Assembly (NCBI GenBank): GCA_910578815.1
Contig: CAJTSE010000003.1
Location: 219,645-283,644, forward strand
Origin: an uncultured Acetatifactor sp.
GTDB lineage: Bacteria; Bacillota; Clostridia; Lachnospirales; Lachnospiraceae
Direction: 5' to 3'
Length of the DNA stretch: 64,000 nucleotides
The notes beneath the pieces were generated by a model. It was not told where the DNA came from and ran no database searches. It saw only the letters and a list, made by a program, of their open reading frames with translations. Numbering within the stretch: the first letter of the stretch is position 1; every line of letters starts with the position of its first letter. Of this stretch, positions 53,582-61,750 are shown one piece after another. The position numbers and the translations under genes were made by a program.

Positions 53582-55069
53582 ATGTTTTCGTGGGAAAAGG
53601 CGCAGCCGGAAGCCTATGGGATTCCGACAGATGCAGCGGCGGAATTTGAAAAGCAGGTGTTGGCGGCGGGAGTGCATCTTCATGGCTTTATATTCCTGCA
53701 GGGCAGGAAAATCCTGGCGGAAAAATATTACGAGCCCTATGGTCAGGAATCTCTGCACCGGATGTATTCCGTTACCAAAAGTTTTGCAGCCCTGGCGGTG
53801 GGTCTTCTGGAGAAGGAGGGGAAAATAAAGCTGGGGGACAGGATCTGCGATTACTTTCCGGAGTATACAAAGGATACGGAGATTTATCCCTGGTGTGAGG
53901 AAATGACAATAGAGGACATGCTTTCCATGCGGACCTGTTATGGATCTACTACCTATAAAATCTATGATTCGAAAGACTGGACAAAATCTTTTTTCCGGGT
54001 GGAGCCGGATCATATTCCGGGCACGGTATTTTCATATGACACTTCCTCATCCCATACCCTTGCGGCGCTGGTGGAGAAGCTGACGGGGAAGAAGCTGCTG
54101 GACTATCTGCGGGATGAAGCCTTAAGGGAGATGGGTTTTTCTGAGGAAGCCTATATCATACCGGATGGAGTGGGGGTTTCCCAGGGGGGAAGCGGCATGA
54201 TGAGTACTCTGCGGGATGTGGCCTGTGCGGCATATCTGTGTAATCATTACGGGTGGCTGGAGGACAGGGAGCTGCTGCCGGAGGCATACATTAGAAAGGC
54301 CACATCCAATCTGGTGCCTACGGATCTGCAGCCCGTACAGGATGAACAGTGCGGCTACGGATATTTCTTCTGGATGCCCCGGAAGGAAGGCTTTTGTATG
54401 TACGGCATGGGGGGACAGCTGGCGCTGTGTTTTCCGAAGAAGGATTTCTGTCTGCTGACCATGGCGGACACCATCGGAAATCAGGCCGGCCTACAGATTT
54501 TATACGACTGTTTTTATCATTTTGTTTATCCGTATCTGCAGGAGAGGCCTCTGGACAACCCCAAAGCCTTTGTGGAAGCCGGTGATAGCGGGAAGCCGGC
54601 AGGGACGGAAGGAGCGAACGCCCACGGTCCGGCAGCAGCCTCCGAGGGGCCGGGAGCAGCCTTCCAGGGGATAGGAGGCGGGCGGTACCGTTTTTATCCC
54701 AATCCCATGAACCTTACGACACTGGAGTACGGCAGACGGGGCGGGGAGCCCTGGTCCGGCTGGGAAGAGATGGAGCTTCGTCTGTGCAGAGGTACGGACG
54801 AATACTGCTTTTCGTTTTATATGGGTGCCTGGAAAGAAGGAGTTTTTCCCGGTTCCCATATGCGGTGCCGCTGCCGCGGGGATTGGAAGCAGGGCCATTT
54901 GATTTTCCGGGTGTACCTTGTGGACGAGGAGCAGGGCCATCTGATTCTTGATGCGGCTTTCAGAGACCAAAGGATCGGGGTGCGCGTGGGAAGCACCAAT
55001 GAGCCATATTTTAAAGGATTGCGGGGGTTTGCATCGGCATGGCCGGAGCAGTCCGGGAATCCGGAATAA
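53582..55069 (+). CDS. serine hydrolase of the beta-lactamase (class C) family
   Basis: A protein of 495 residues with no visible signal peptide. The beta-lactamase-like domain (about 1-335) has the catalytic serine in SVTKSF (SxxK, about residue 65), a second-motif region near FSYDTSSSHTL and a late GMGGQLALCFP segment. A variable linker (about 335-365) leads to a C-terminal beta-rich domain. Such proteins include esterases and peptidases; in a pectin locus an acyl esterase is plausible, but this is inference. It follows the binding protein by 19 bases. Confidence 0.85.
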   Translation: MFSWEKAQPEAYGIPTDAAAEFEKQVLAAGVHLHGFIFLQGRKILAEKYYEPYGQESLHRMYSVTKSFAALAVGLLEKEGKIKLGDRICDYFPEYTKDTEIYPWCEEMTIEDMLSMRTCYGSTTYKIYDSKDWTKSFFRVEPDHIPGTVFSYDTSSSHTLAALVEKLTGKKLLDYLRDEALREMGFSEEAYIIPDGVGVSQGGSGMMSTLRDVACAAYLCNHYGWLEDRELLPEAYIRKATSNLVPTDLQPVQDEQCGYGYFFWMPRKEGFCMYGMGGQLALCFPKKDFCLLTMADTIGNQAGLQILYDCFYHFVYPYLQERPLDNPKAFVEAGDSGKPAGTEGANAHGPAAASEGPGAAFQGIGGGRYRFYPNPMNLTTLEYGRRGGEPWSGWEEMELRLCRGTDEYCFSFYMGAWKEGVFPGSHMRCRCRGDWKQGHLIFRVYLVDEEQGHLILDAAFRDQRIGVRVGSTNEPYFKGLRGFASAWPEQSGNPE

Positions 55070-55090
55070 AATCAATCCAGGGGGAGAGAT

Positions 55091-57028
55091 ATGACATTAA
55101 AGGAAGCTGTTTTACAGCAGGATTTAGAACAGGTAAAGGAAATTCTCCGTTGGACGCCGAGTGCGGTCAATGAGCCGGACGAGGAGGGAACGCCGATTCC
55201 TTTTCTGGCAGCCGAAACCGGTAATCTTGAGATCGTAAAATATCTGGTGGAGTATTCCTATGCCAGTATGAATACCGTTGACGCCTTGAACAGGAATATT
55301 CTACATTATGGGGCTTTATCTGGAAATGTGGAGCTTTGCCGCTATCTGGTGGAGCGGGTGGGCATGAAGATTACAGGAGGGGACAGAAATCTGCTGACTC
55401 CTTTTGATATTGCCCACACCAGAGGCCACAGGGAATTGGAGGCGTTTTTTGCGGAGAAGGCGGGGGCCGTATATGAGGATATGTATCATAATCCCATTCG
55501 GACGGGAATGTATCCTGACCCTTCTATTGTCCGGGTGGGGGAAGATTATTATATGGTGAATTCCTCTTTTATCTTTTTCCCTTGTATACCTATCTCCCAT
55601 TCCAAGGATCTGCTTCACTGGAAAATCATTGGGCATGCCATTACCAACCCGGACTGGGCCGGACTGGACGGCCTGGAGGGGGGCAGGGGATACTGGGCGC
55701 CGGATATTTCCTATGACAATGGAACCTTTTATATTACGGCAACACTGCGCCTGAATGACGGAGGGCCGGTATACCGCAGACAGATGGTGGTAACCGCTTC
55801 CAGACCGGAAGGGCCCTACGGAAAACCGGTCTTTCTGGAAGAGGACGGCATAGACCCATCCATTTTCCACGAGGACGGCAGGCATTATATGCTGCTGAAC
55901 CGGGGAGCAAGAATTTTTGAAATCAGCGCAGACGGATCAAGGCAGTTATCTGAGGCAAAGCTGCTGTATTACGGAGATCAGAAACGGGCACCAGAAGGCC
56001 CTCATCTGTTGAAAAAGGACGGTTTTTACTATCTGTTTATGGCAGAGGGCGGAACCGGGACGGGGCACAGGATTACGGTGATGCGTTCCAGAGAGCTGAT
56101 GGGATTGTACGAACCCTGCCCTTATAACCCGATTATGCGCCAGCAGGATCCCCAGGCCGGGATTCAGCGGGCAGGCCATGGGAAACCGGTGCTTGCCGCA
56201 GACGGAAAATGGTATATGGTATATCTGTGCGGAAGGTGCCTGGAGGGGAAATGGAGTATGCTGGGCAGAGAGACTGCGCTGGACCCTGTTACCTGGACGG
56301 CGGACGGCTGGCCCATTGTAAACGGCCTGCAGGGTCCCAGTGTGCTGCAGAAAAAACCGGGGCTGGGGGAGACTGCCGGTGATGAAGAGATATGGCAGAA
56401 CGGCGGTATATGGAGAGATGATTTCCGGGGGCTGAAGCTGTCCGGGGAGTGGATGACGCCCAGAGAGCCGGAGCAGGACGGTATCTGTTTCAGCGGGGGC
56501 AGACTGATCTTAAAGGGGAGCCGTTTCCCTTTATCCAGGGTGGAGGCCCGCAATATTCTGCTGCGCAGGCAGACGGCCTTTTGCTTTGATGCCTGGACGG
56601 AATTTGAGAGCCTTAAGTTAGGGCCGGGGCAGGAGATCGGCCTGACCTGTTACTATGATGAAAATACCTGGGTGTGCTTTGGGGCTGTCGGGATGGCAGG
56701 ATCGGCGGAGCTGGTGGTAAAGGAGCATATCGGAGACGAGGACAGAGTGTTTTGGGCAGGGGGAATCCATACAAAAGGATTGCTTCGGCTGGGTGTGGAG
56801 ACCAGGGGACTTGAAAGGCGTTTCCTGTACCGGACGGAGGAGGGAGAGATTCGGCCGGCATGTACTCTGGAGAATGTATATTATCTTTGCAGTGAGGGCA
56901 TCAAAAAGGGAAAGCGGTTTACAGGCGCCATGGTGGGATTGTATGTGTATGCAGGGGATCAGGAATGCTATGGAGTGTTTCGATATTTTGAGTACAGGGA
57001 GAAAAAGCAGACTTATGAAGAATATTAA
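55091..57028 (+). CDS. ankyrin-repeat and GH43 fusion protein
   Basis: A protein of 645 residues. Residues 1-125 are ankyrin repeats (GTPIPFLAAETGNLEIVKYL, NRNILHYGALSGNVELCRYL, LTPFDIAHTRGHRELEAFF). From about 135 a GH43 five-bladed propeller follows, with the base in YPDPSIVRVG, the second aspartate in GIDPSIFHEDG and the acid glutamate in APEGPHLLKK. A C-terminal beta-sandwich (about 440-640) completes it. GH43 enzymes are arabinanases, arabinofuranosidases or xylosidases. There is no signal peptide, so it is probably cytoplasmic. GGGGGAGAG precedes the ATG. It overlaps the GH28 gene by 14 bases. Confidence 0.88.
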   Translation: MTLKEAVLQQDLEQVKEILRWTPSAVNEPDEEGTPIPFLAAETGNLEIVKYLVEYSYASMNTVDALNRNILHYGALSGNVELCRYLVERVGMKITGGDRNLLTPFDIAHTRGHRELEAFFAEKAGAVYEDMYHNPIRTGMYPDPSIVRVGEDYYMVNSSFIFFPCIPISHSKDLLHWKIIGHAITNPDWAGLDGLEGGRGYWAPDISYDNGTFYITATLRLNDGGPVYRRQMVVTASRPEGPYGKPVFLEEDGIDPSIFHEDGRHYMLLNRGARIFEISADGSRQLSEAKLLYYGDQKRAPEGPHLLKKDGFYYLFMAEGGTGTGHRITVMRSRELMGLYEPCPYNPIMRQQDPQAGIQRAGHGKPVLAADGKWYMVYLCGRCLEGKWSMLGRETALDPVTWTADGWPIVNGLQGPSVLQKKPGLGETAGDEEIWQNGGIWRDDFRGLKLSGEWMTPREPEQDGICFSGGRLILKGSRFPLSRVEARNILLRRQTAFCFDAWTEFESLKLGPGQEIGLTCYYDENTWVCFGAVGMAGSAELVVKEHIGDEDRVFWAGGIHTKGLLRLGVETRGLERRFLYRTEEGEIRPACTLENVYYLCSEGIKKGKRFTGAMVGLYVYAGDQECYGVFRYFEYREKKQTYEEY

Positions 57029-58283
57029 AGATTTTGAAGCATTTTTTACTGTAGAGAGGGGCTGGAGCGGCGCTTTTGAAGAGGCCGTGGCCGCGCTGGA
57101 GCGGGAACAGGGAGGGACGATTCTGGTGCCGCCCGGTATTTATGAGACGTATTCCATTGAATTAAAAAGTAATATGACATTGTATCTGGAAGCGGGAGCG
57201 GAAATCAGATTCCTGCAGAACTGGCAGGGGTATAGGGTGGTCCATTCGGAATTTGAAGGGAAGAAGGAAGCTCTGACCATGCCCTGTATTTATGCTCACG
57301 ACGCGGAGAATGTAACTCTTTGCGGTCATGGAACGCTGAACGGACAGGGGGATTACTGGTGGGAAAACAGGAAAGACATTCCTCAGGGCCGTCCCTTTCT
57401 CGTCTGCTTTGAACGATGCAGTCATGTGAAGGTGCTGGATGTTAAGCTGGTGAATTCTCCAGTCTGGACGGTTCATCCGCTGTATTGCAGTGACGTGGAA
57501 ATTAGAGGAATTACCATACGCAATCCCAAGGATTCGCCCAACACGGACGGAATCAACCCGGACGGATGCTGTAATGTCAGGATAGCGGACTGCCTTGTGG
57601 ATGTGGGGGACGATTGTATCACCTTAAAGTCCGGTACGGAGGATACGCCGGTAAAAATGCCCTGCGAGAATATTACCATAACCAACTGCAATATGGTTCA
57701 TGGGCATGGAGGTGTGGTAATCGGGAGCGAAATGAGCGGCGGAGTGCGCAACGTGGTGATTTCCAACTGTGTTTTCCAGGACACGGACCGGGGAATCCGG
57801 GTAAAGACCAGGAGAGGGAGAGGCGGGTCCATGGAGAGTATTTTGATTTCCAATGTGATTATGGATCGGGTAATGTGTCCCTTTGTGTTTAACATGTACT
57901 ACAGATGCGGTATGAACGGCGGCAGCTATAAGGATAAGTCAGCCCATGAGGCGGACAATTCCACTCCGTCCATCCGTAATATCCAGATTCAGGGCTGTAT
58001 GGTGACCGAGGCCTCCGCGGCGGCAGGATTTTTTTACGGGCTTCCGGAGATGCCGGTGGAAAATGTGGTGATTTCCGACTGCAGCATGGGGATGAAAGAA
58101 GAAGCAGAAGGCGGGTATCCGGGTATGATGGAGGATATTCCCAAAATGTCCCAGGAGGGAGTTTATATGCGCAATGCCAGAAATGTGGTATTTCGGAATG
58201 TGAGGGTGCAGAATTATCGGAATTCCGCGGGAGGGGCGGAGCCCTGGAACGTGGACGAATCGGTGGAGTACACAGAACAATAA
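57015..58283 (+). CDS. polygalacturonase-type GH28 glycosidase
   Basis: A protein of about 422 residues with a right-handed beta-helix. The GH28 motifs are NTDGINPDGC, VDVGDDCITLKSG (catalytic aspartates), VHGHGGVVIGSE (catalytic histidine) and RGIRVKTRRGRGG. It hydrolyses galacturonan or rhamnogalacturonan. There is no signal peptide, so an intracellular, exo-acting role on imported oligosaccharides is likely. ATG 57015 begins the conserved fold and overlaps the previous gene by 14 bases; the longer open frame upstream (to 56793) lies inside the GH43 gene and is not supported. Confidence 0.93.
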   Translation: MKNIKDFEAFFTVERGWSGAFEEAVAALEREQGGTILVPPGIYETYSIELKSNMTLYLEAGAEIRFLQNWQGYRVVHSEFEGKKEALTMPCIYAHDAENVTLCGHGTLNGQGDYWWENRKDIPQGRPFLVCFERCSHVKVLDVKLVNSPVWTVHPLYCSDVEIRGITIRNPKDSPNTDGINPDGCCNVRIADCLVDVGDDCITLKSGTEDTPVKMPCENITITNCNMVHGHGGVVIGSEMSGGVRNVVISNCVFQDTDRGIRVKTRRGRGGSMESILISNVIMDRVMCPFVFNMYYRCGMNGGSYKDKSAHEADNSTPSIRNIQIQGCMVTEASAAAGFFYGLPEMPVENVVISDCSMGMKEEAEGGYPGMMEDIPKMSQEGVYMRNARNVVFRNVRVQNYRNSAGGAEPWNVDESVEYTEQ

Positions 58284-58296
58284 CAGGGGGAAAGGC

Positions 58297-59847
58297 ATGG
58301 TTAGTATGGATAAGTCACAGATTAAAAAAATGTGGTTAGCGGACCAGGGAGACGGCACATACAGCAACCCGATTTTGTATACGGACTATTCGGACCCGGA
58401 TGCAATCAGGGTGGGGGAAGATTATTTTTTAATAGCTTCCAGCTTTTGCAATACGCCGGCGGTGCCGCTGCTGCACTCGAAGGATCTGGTAAACTGGAAG
58501 GTAATTAATTATATCATGGAGAATTTTCCCTATGAGGGATATGAGAAGGTAAGGCACGGCTGTGGGGCATGGGCGCCTTCCATCCGCTTTCATGAGGGCA
58601 TTTACTATGCCTTCATTCCGCTGCCGGACGAAGGGATCGTGGTGTGCCGGACAAAAGACCCCTGGGGAAAATGGAGTGAGCCGGAATTTATAAAGAAAAC
58701 AGTGGGCTGGATTGATCCCTGTCCCTTATGGGATGAGGACGGAAAGGCATATATGGTGAATGCTTTTGCCAGGAGCCGCATCGGTTTTAAGAGCTATCTA
58801 TACATCTCCCCTATAAAACCGGATTGTTCCGGCGTGCTGGACGACGGACAGTTTGTTTATGACGGCCATGCTACCCAGCCTACCATTGAGGGGCCCAAGC
58901 TGTACAAGCGAAACGGATATTATTACATATTCGCGCCTGCAGGAGGGGTGAAGGAGGGCTGGCAGACCGTACTGCGCTCTAAGAATATTTACGGTCCCTA
59001 TGAGGAAAAAATAGTGCTGCGGCAGGGAGGATCTCCCGTAAACGGGCCGCACCAGGGAGCATGGGTGGATACACCCTCCGGTGAGGATTGGTTTCTGCAC
59101 TTTCAGGATGTAGGAAATCCGGGGAGGATTGTTCACCTGCAGCCCATGCGCTGGGAGGATGACTGGCCGGTGATCGGCGTGAATGATGCAGGTGGCTGCG
59201 GAGAACCTGTGCTGCGCCACAGAAAGCCGGAGACAGGCTGCGTCTGTCCTCCCGATGCACCGGCGGACAGCGACTTTTTTGAAGGGGAAAGGCTGGGGCT
59301 GCAGTGGCAGTGGAACGGGAATCATGAGGAAAGCTGGTACAATATCGGGAAAGAGGGGCTGACGCTGTATGCGCAGCCTGTTAAAGAGGCCGCACAGCTT
59401 TGTGACGTGAGCAATCTGCTGCTTCAAAAGTGGCCGGCGCCGGAATTTCAGATTACGGCTAGTCTGCATTTCGAGCAGATGTCGGAAGGTGATGTGGCTG
59501 GCATGGTGTCCCTGGGAGGGTGTTACACAGCTCTTGCAGTATGCAAAAAAGGCGGGAAGTTCATTTTGCAGCAGAGAACAGGTAATTGGGATAAGGAGGA
59601 TGAGGCCAGGGAGATATTGGAGATTCCCGCAGAGGAACAAATGTATTTCCGCATGAGGGTAAAAGAGGCGGAAGAGGTCTCCTTTGAAGTCAGTACCGAT
59701 GGAGAGCATTTTCTGGATGCCGGGCGGACTGTGCAGGCCACGCCGGGGCGCTGGGTGGGCGTGAAAGCAGGACTGTTTGCCCTGAACGAGCAGGGCAGGC
59801 AGGAGGGCAGAATTTCGGCGGACTATTTCGTGTTTGAATCAATATAA
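58297..59847 (+). CDS. GH43 family glycosidase (xylosidase/arabinofuranosidase type)
   Basis: A protein of 516 residues. The GH43 propeller (about 20-310) has the aspartate in YSDPDAIRVG, the second in GWIDPCPLWDEDG and the glutamate in IEGPKLYKRNGYYY. A C-terminal concanavalin-like domain (about 325-515) is typical of beta-xylosidase-type members. There is no signal peptide. A GGAAAGG run precedes ATG 58297; ATG 58306, in frame, is an alternative. It is the last gene of the pectin locus, and mobile-element sequence begins three bases after its stop. Confidence 0.93.
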   Translation: MVSMDKSQIKKMWLADQGDGTYSNPILYTDYSDPDAIRVGEDYFLIASSFCNTPAVPLLHSKDLVNWKVINYIMENFPYEGYEKVRHGCGAWAPSIRFHEGIYYAFIPLPDEGIVVCRTKDPWGKWSEPEFIKKTVGWIDPCPLWDEDGKAYMVNAFARSRIGFKSYLYISPIKPDCSGVLDDGQFVYDGHATQPTIEGPKLYKRNGYYYIFAPAGGVKEGWQTVLRSKNIYGPYEEKIVLRQGGSPVNGPHQGAWVDTPSGEDWFLHFQDVGNPGRIVHLQPMRWEDDWPVIGVNDAGGCGEPVLRHRKPETGCVCPPDAPADSDFFEGERLGLQWQWNGNHEESWYNIGKEGLTLYAQPVKEAAQLCDVSNLLLQKWPAPEFQITASLHFEQMSEGDVAGMVSLGGCYTALAVCKKGGKFILQQRTGNWDKEDEAREILEIPAEEQMYFRMRVKEAEEVSFEVSTDGEHFLDAGRTVQATPGRWVGVKAGLFALNEQGRQEGRISADYFVFESI

Positions 59848-59850
59848 TAT

Positions 59851-59970
59851 CAAAAGGCAATGTTAGAGGATTATGCGGAAAAGAACGGTTATACGGGCAT
59901 ACGCCACTTTACCGATGACGGAATATCGGGCACGACCTTTGAGCGTGAGGGACTGCAAGCCATGCTTTGA
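59851..59970 (+). pseudogene. remnant of a large serine recombinase
   Basis: One frame reads QKAMLEDYAEKNGYTGIRHF and then TDDGISGTTFEREGLQAML before a stop. This is the N-terminal catalytic-domain segment of a TndX/TnpX-type site-specific recombinase (the DDGISGTTFxRxG stretch is characteristic). About 39 codons are left, without the start, the active-site serine region or the large C-terminal domain. It marks the edge of mobile DNA beside the pectin locus. Confidence 0.75.
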
Positions 59971-60040
59971 GGACACCCACGAAATAAAACTCGCTTAGTT
60001 GATACAAAGAGAAAAAACAGAATAGGTGTAAAACCGCAGA

Positions 60041-60090
60041 AATAAAGGGCTTTCGGCACATTGAACGTGACCGAAGGCTCTTTATTTTTT
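60041..60090. terminator. bidirectional terminator
   Basis: AATAAAGGGCTTTCGG and CCGAAGGCTCTTTATT pair almost fully around a 14-base loop, followed by TTTT. It lies between the recombinase remnant and the LysR gene. Confidence 0.75.
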
Positions 60091-60126
60091 CGGATTGTAA
60101 TTGGCCGTGAGTGAGGATGTGCTTGG

Positions 60127-60180
60127 ATTTGAACCCTCATATGTGTATTTGAACCCTCCCCGTATATCCAATTTGAACCC
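60127..60180 (+). repeat. three direct copies of ATTTGAACCC
   Basis: Copies start at 60127, 60147 and 60171 (spacing 20 and 24). They lie just beyond the 3' end of the LysR gene and look like protein-binding iterons or an element end. Confidence 0.6.
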
Positions 60181-60211
60181 CCTCAAGGCAAAATCAAAAT
60201 GTATAAAGCGG

Positions 60212-61096
60212 CTACAGATTTTCCAGTTCTTGCTGCAATTGTTGGAGAAAAGTATTGGAGGCTTTTGAAAGAACCTGATATTTTTTCCATACAATGCAAA
60301 GTTCTGCTTCCAGAGTAGGAAAAAGCGGTTTAAAACACAGTTTGCTGTTACCGGTTGTATTGATGAGCTTATCTAATGCAATCACATATCCAAATCCTTT
60401 TTTTACAAATTGGGCGGCATTATAGACCAGATCATATGTGGCGACAATATTTAATTTTGAAAGGTCTGTTTTCAGCCAGGAGAACATCTCGCTATTGACC
60501 GAAGTCTGGTGTGAGATGATCAGCGGCTTATCCCATAAATCTTCTGCCGAAATTGTTTCTTTTTCTGCCAGCGGGCTGTCTTTTCGCATAAGCACGCCCC
60601 ACAGGTCTTTCATTGGAAGCCGGATATAATCGTACTTGCTTATATCTGTCGGGCCTACCAAAAGCCCGAAATCAATCAGACCTTTATCCAGCTTTTCCAT
60701 GACACGTTCTGCGTCACCACTGTAAATATGGTAATGGATCAACGGATGTTTTTTTTGTAAATTCTGGGCTGCCTGTGCTAGAAAAGAAATTGCTTCTGTT
60801 TCCCCGCAGCCAATATGAATTTCCCCATTGATGTTTTCGTTGGAAGAAGCCAGCTCCGCTTTTGTCTTTTCCATTAGATCGACTAATTCTTCCGCACGTT
60901 TGCGCAGCAGCATACCATCTTCCGTCAGCGTGACTTTTTTACTCCCCCGGATAAGTAGCTGTTTTCCCAATTCATCCTCTAAATCCTTTAATTGTCTGGA
61001 AAGCGGTGGCTGAGTCATGCGGAGCGCTTCTGCCGCTTTTGTTATGCTTTCTTCCCTTGCTACTGCAAGAAAATATTGTAATACTCGAATATCCAA
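60212..61096 (-). CDS. LysR family transcriptional regulator
   Basis: A regulator of about 294 residues. The N-terminal winged helix-turn-helix (DIRVLQYFLAVAREESITKA, MTQPPLSRQLKDLEDELG) is followed by a periplasmic-binding-like effector domain (INGEIHIGCGETEAISFLAQ onward). TTG 61096 is preferred, giving the classic start of the family; AGGAG lies about nine bases ahead. A longer frame to 61186 is not supported. It is divergent from the small gene at 61239. The effector and targets are unknown. It lies inside the mobile-element region. Confidence 0.92.
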   Translation of the reverse strand: MDIRVLQYFLAVAREESITKAAEALRMTQPPLSRQLKDLEDELGKQLLIRGSKKVTLTEDGMLLRKRAEELVDLMEKTKAELASSNENINGEIHIGCGETEAISFLAQAAQNLQKKHPLIHYHIYSGDAERVMEKLDKGLIDFGLLVGPTDISKYDYIRLPMKDLWGVLMRKDSPLAEKETISAEDLWDKPLIISHQTSVNSEMFSWLKTDLSKLNIVATYDLVYNAAQFVKKGFGYVIALDKLINTTGNSKLCFKPLFPTLEAELCIVWKKYQVLSKASNTFLQQLQQELENL

Positions 61097-61238
61097 ATGA
61101 AAATTCTCCTCGCTTTTATGGGTTCTTTCTATTATAACAGAAAAATACATACCTTTCAAGTATGCAGTCGCATTCTGTATATGCATTTAATATTTTGGGA
61201 AAGCGGATTTATAATGATTCCAGTGGAGGTGATTCAAT

Positions 61239-61559
61239 ATGTCTGATCATATCAATGGAATAAAGTCAGGTTCATATCGGAAAGAGATTATAGATACATT
61301 GCAGAAACTGGTAAAAGGGATGCAGAACCTTTTACAGAATGGCGAAAAGGTAACGCCAAAACAATGGAAAGCCGAGATACAGTCTTTGCAGTCTGAATAT
61401 GACAGTATCGGCAGGGAGCAGACCAAGACCGCCACAGAATTAGCGTATGCGGAAGTTATCAGCTACAACAAGAAGAAGCTTGAGAGGGGGCTTCAGAACG
61501 AGAACCGACAGAACAACAGACAACAAAACAGGACTAAGCGGAGGGAGGAAGAAATTTAA
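61239..61559 (+). CDS. small helical protein, possible relaxase C-terminal remnant
   Basis: A protein of 106 residues, hydrophilic and predicted mostly helical, with a basic, asparagine/glutamine/arginine-rich tail (NENRQNNRQQNRTKRREEE). The stretch ELAYAEVISYNKKKLERGL recalls the end of mobilisation relaxases of integrative elements; I am not certain of this. It has an excellent Shine-Dalgarno (GGAGGTGA) six bases ahead of the ATG, so it may still be translated. Confidence 0.6.
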   Translation: MSDHINGIKSGSYRKEIIDTLQKLVKGMQNLLQNGEKVTPKQWKAEIQSLQSEYDSIGREQTKTATELAYAEVISYNKKKLERGLQNENRQNNRQQNRTKRREEEI

Positions 61560-61693
61560 TGAAAATTTGATAGAAATAAGAGTGTGATTGTGGTATTCTG
61601 TTAAAGGTACAAATCGGGATTTGCAGATGAATTTATAGAACTTTCCCTATTTTTCAAGGCTTTTAGAGCCTCATACAGTGAATTGCTATGTAT

Positions 61694-61740
61694 TTTCCCT
61701 TGTTTTTGCCCTTATGGGCAGTTTACAAGGGAAAGTTTTT
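61694..61740. terminator. strong nested hairpin between the small gene and the integrase
   Basis: TTTCCCTTGT and ACAAGGGAAA enclose GCCC-TTAT-GGGC, followed by TTTTT on the plus strand and an A/T-rich tail on the minus strand. It probably ends both convergent transcripts. Confidence 0.75.
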
Positions 61741-61750
61741 CTGAATGTAT

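Noticed and set aside
56793..57014. Upstream extension of the GH28 gene
   Set aside because: It lies in another frame inside the GH43 gene; the GH28 fold begins after ATG 57015.
60120..60185. A tRNA-like sequence because GGATTTGAACCC resembles a T-arm
   Set aside because: No acceptor stem, anticodon arm or D-arm can be formed; the motif is simply repeated three times.
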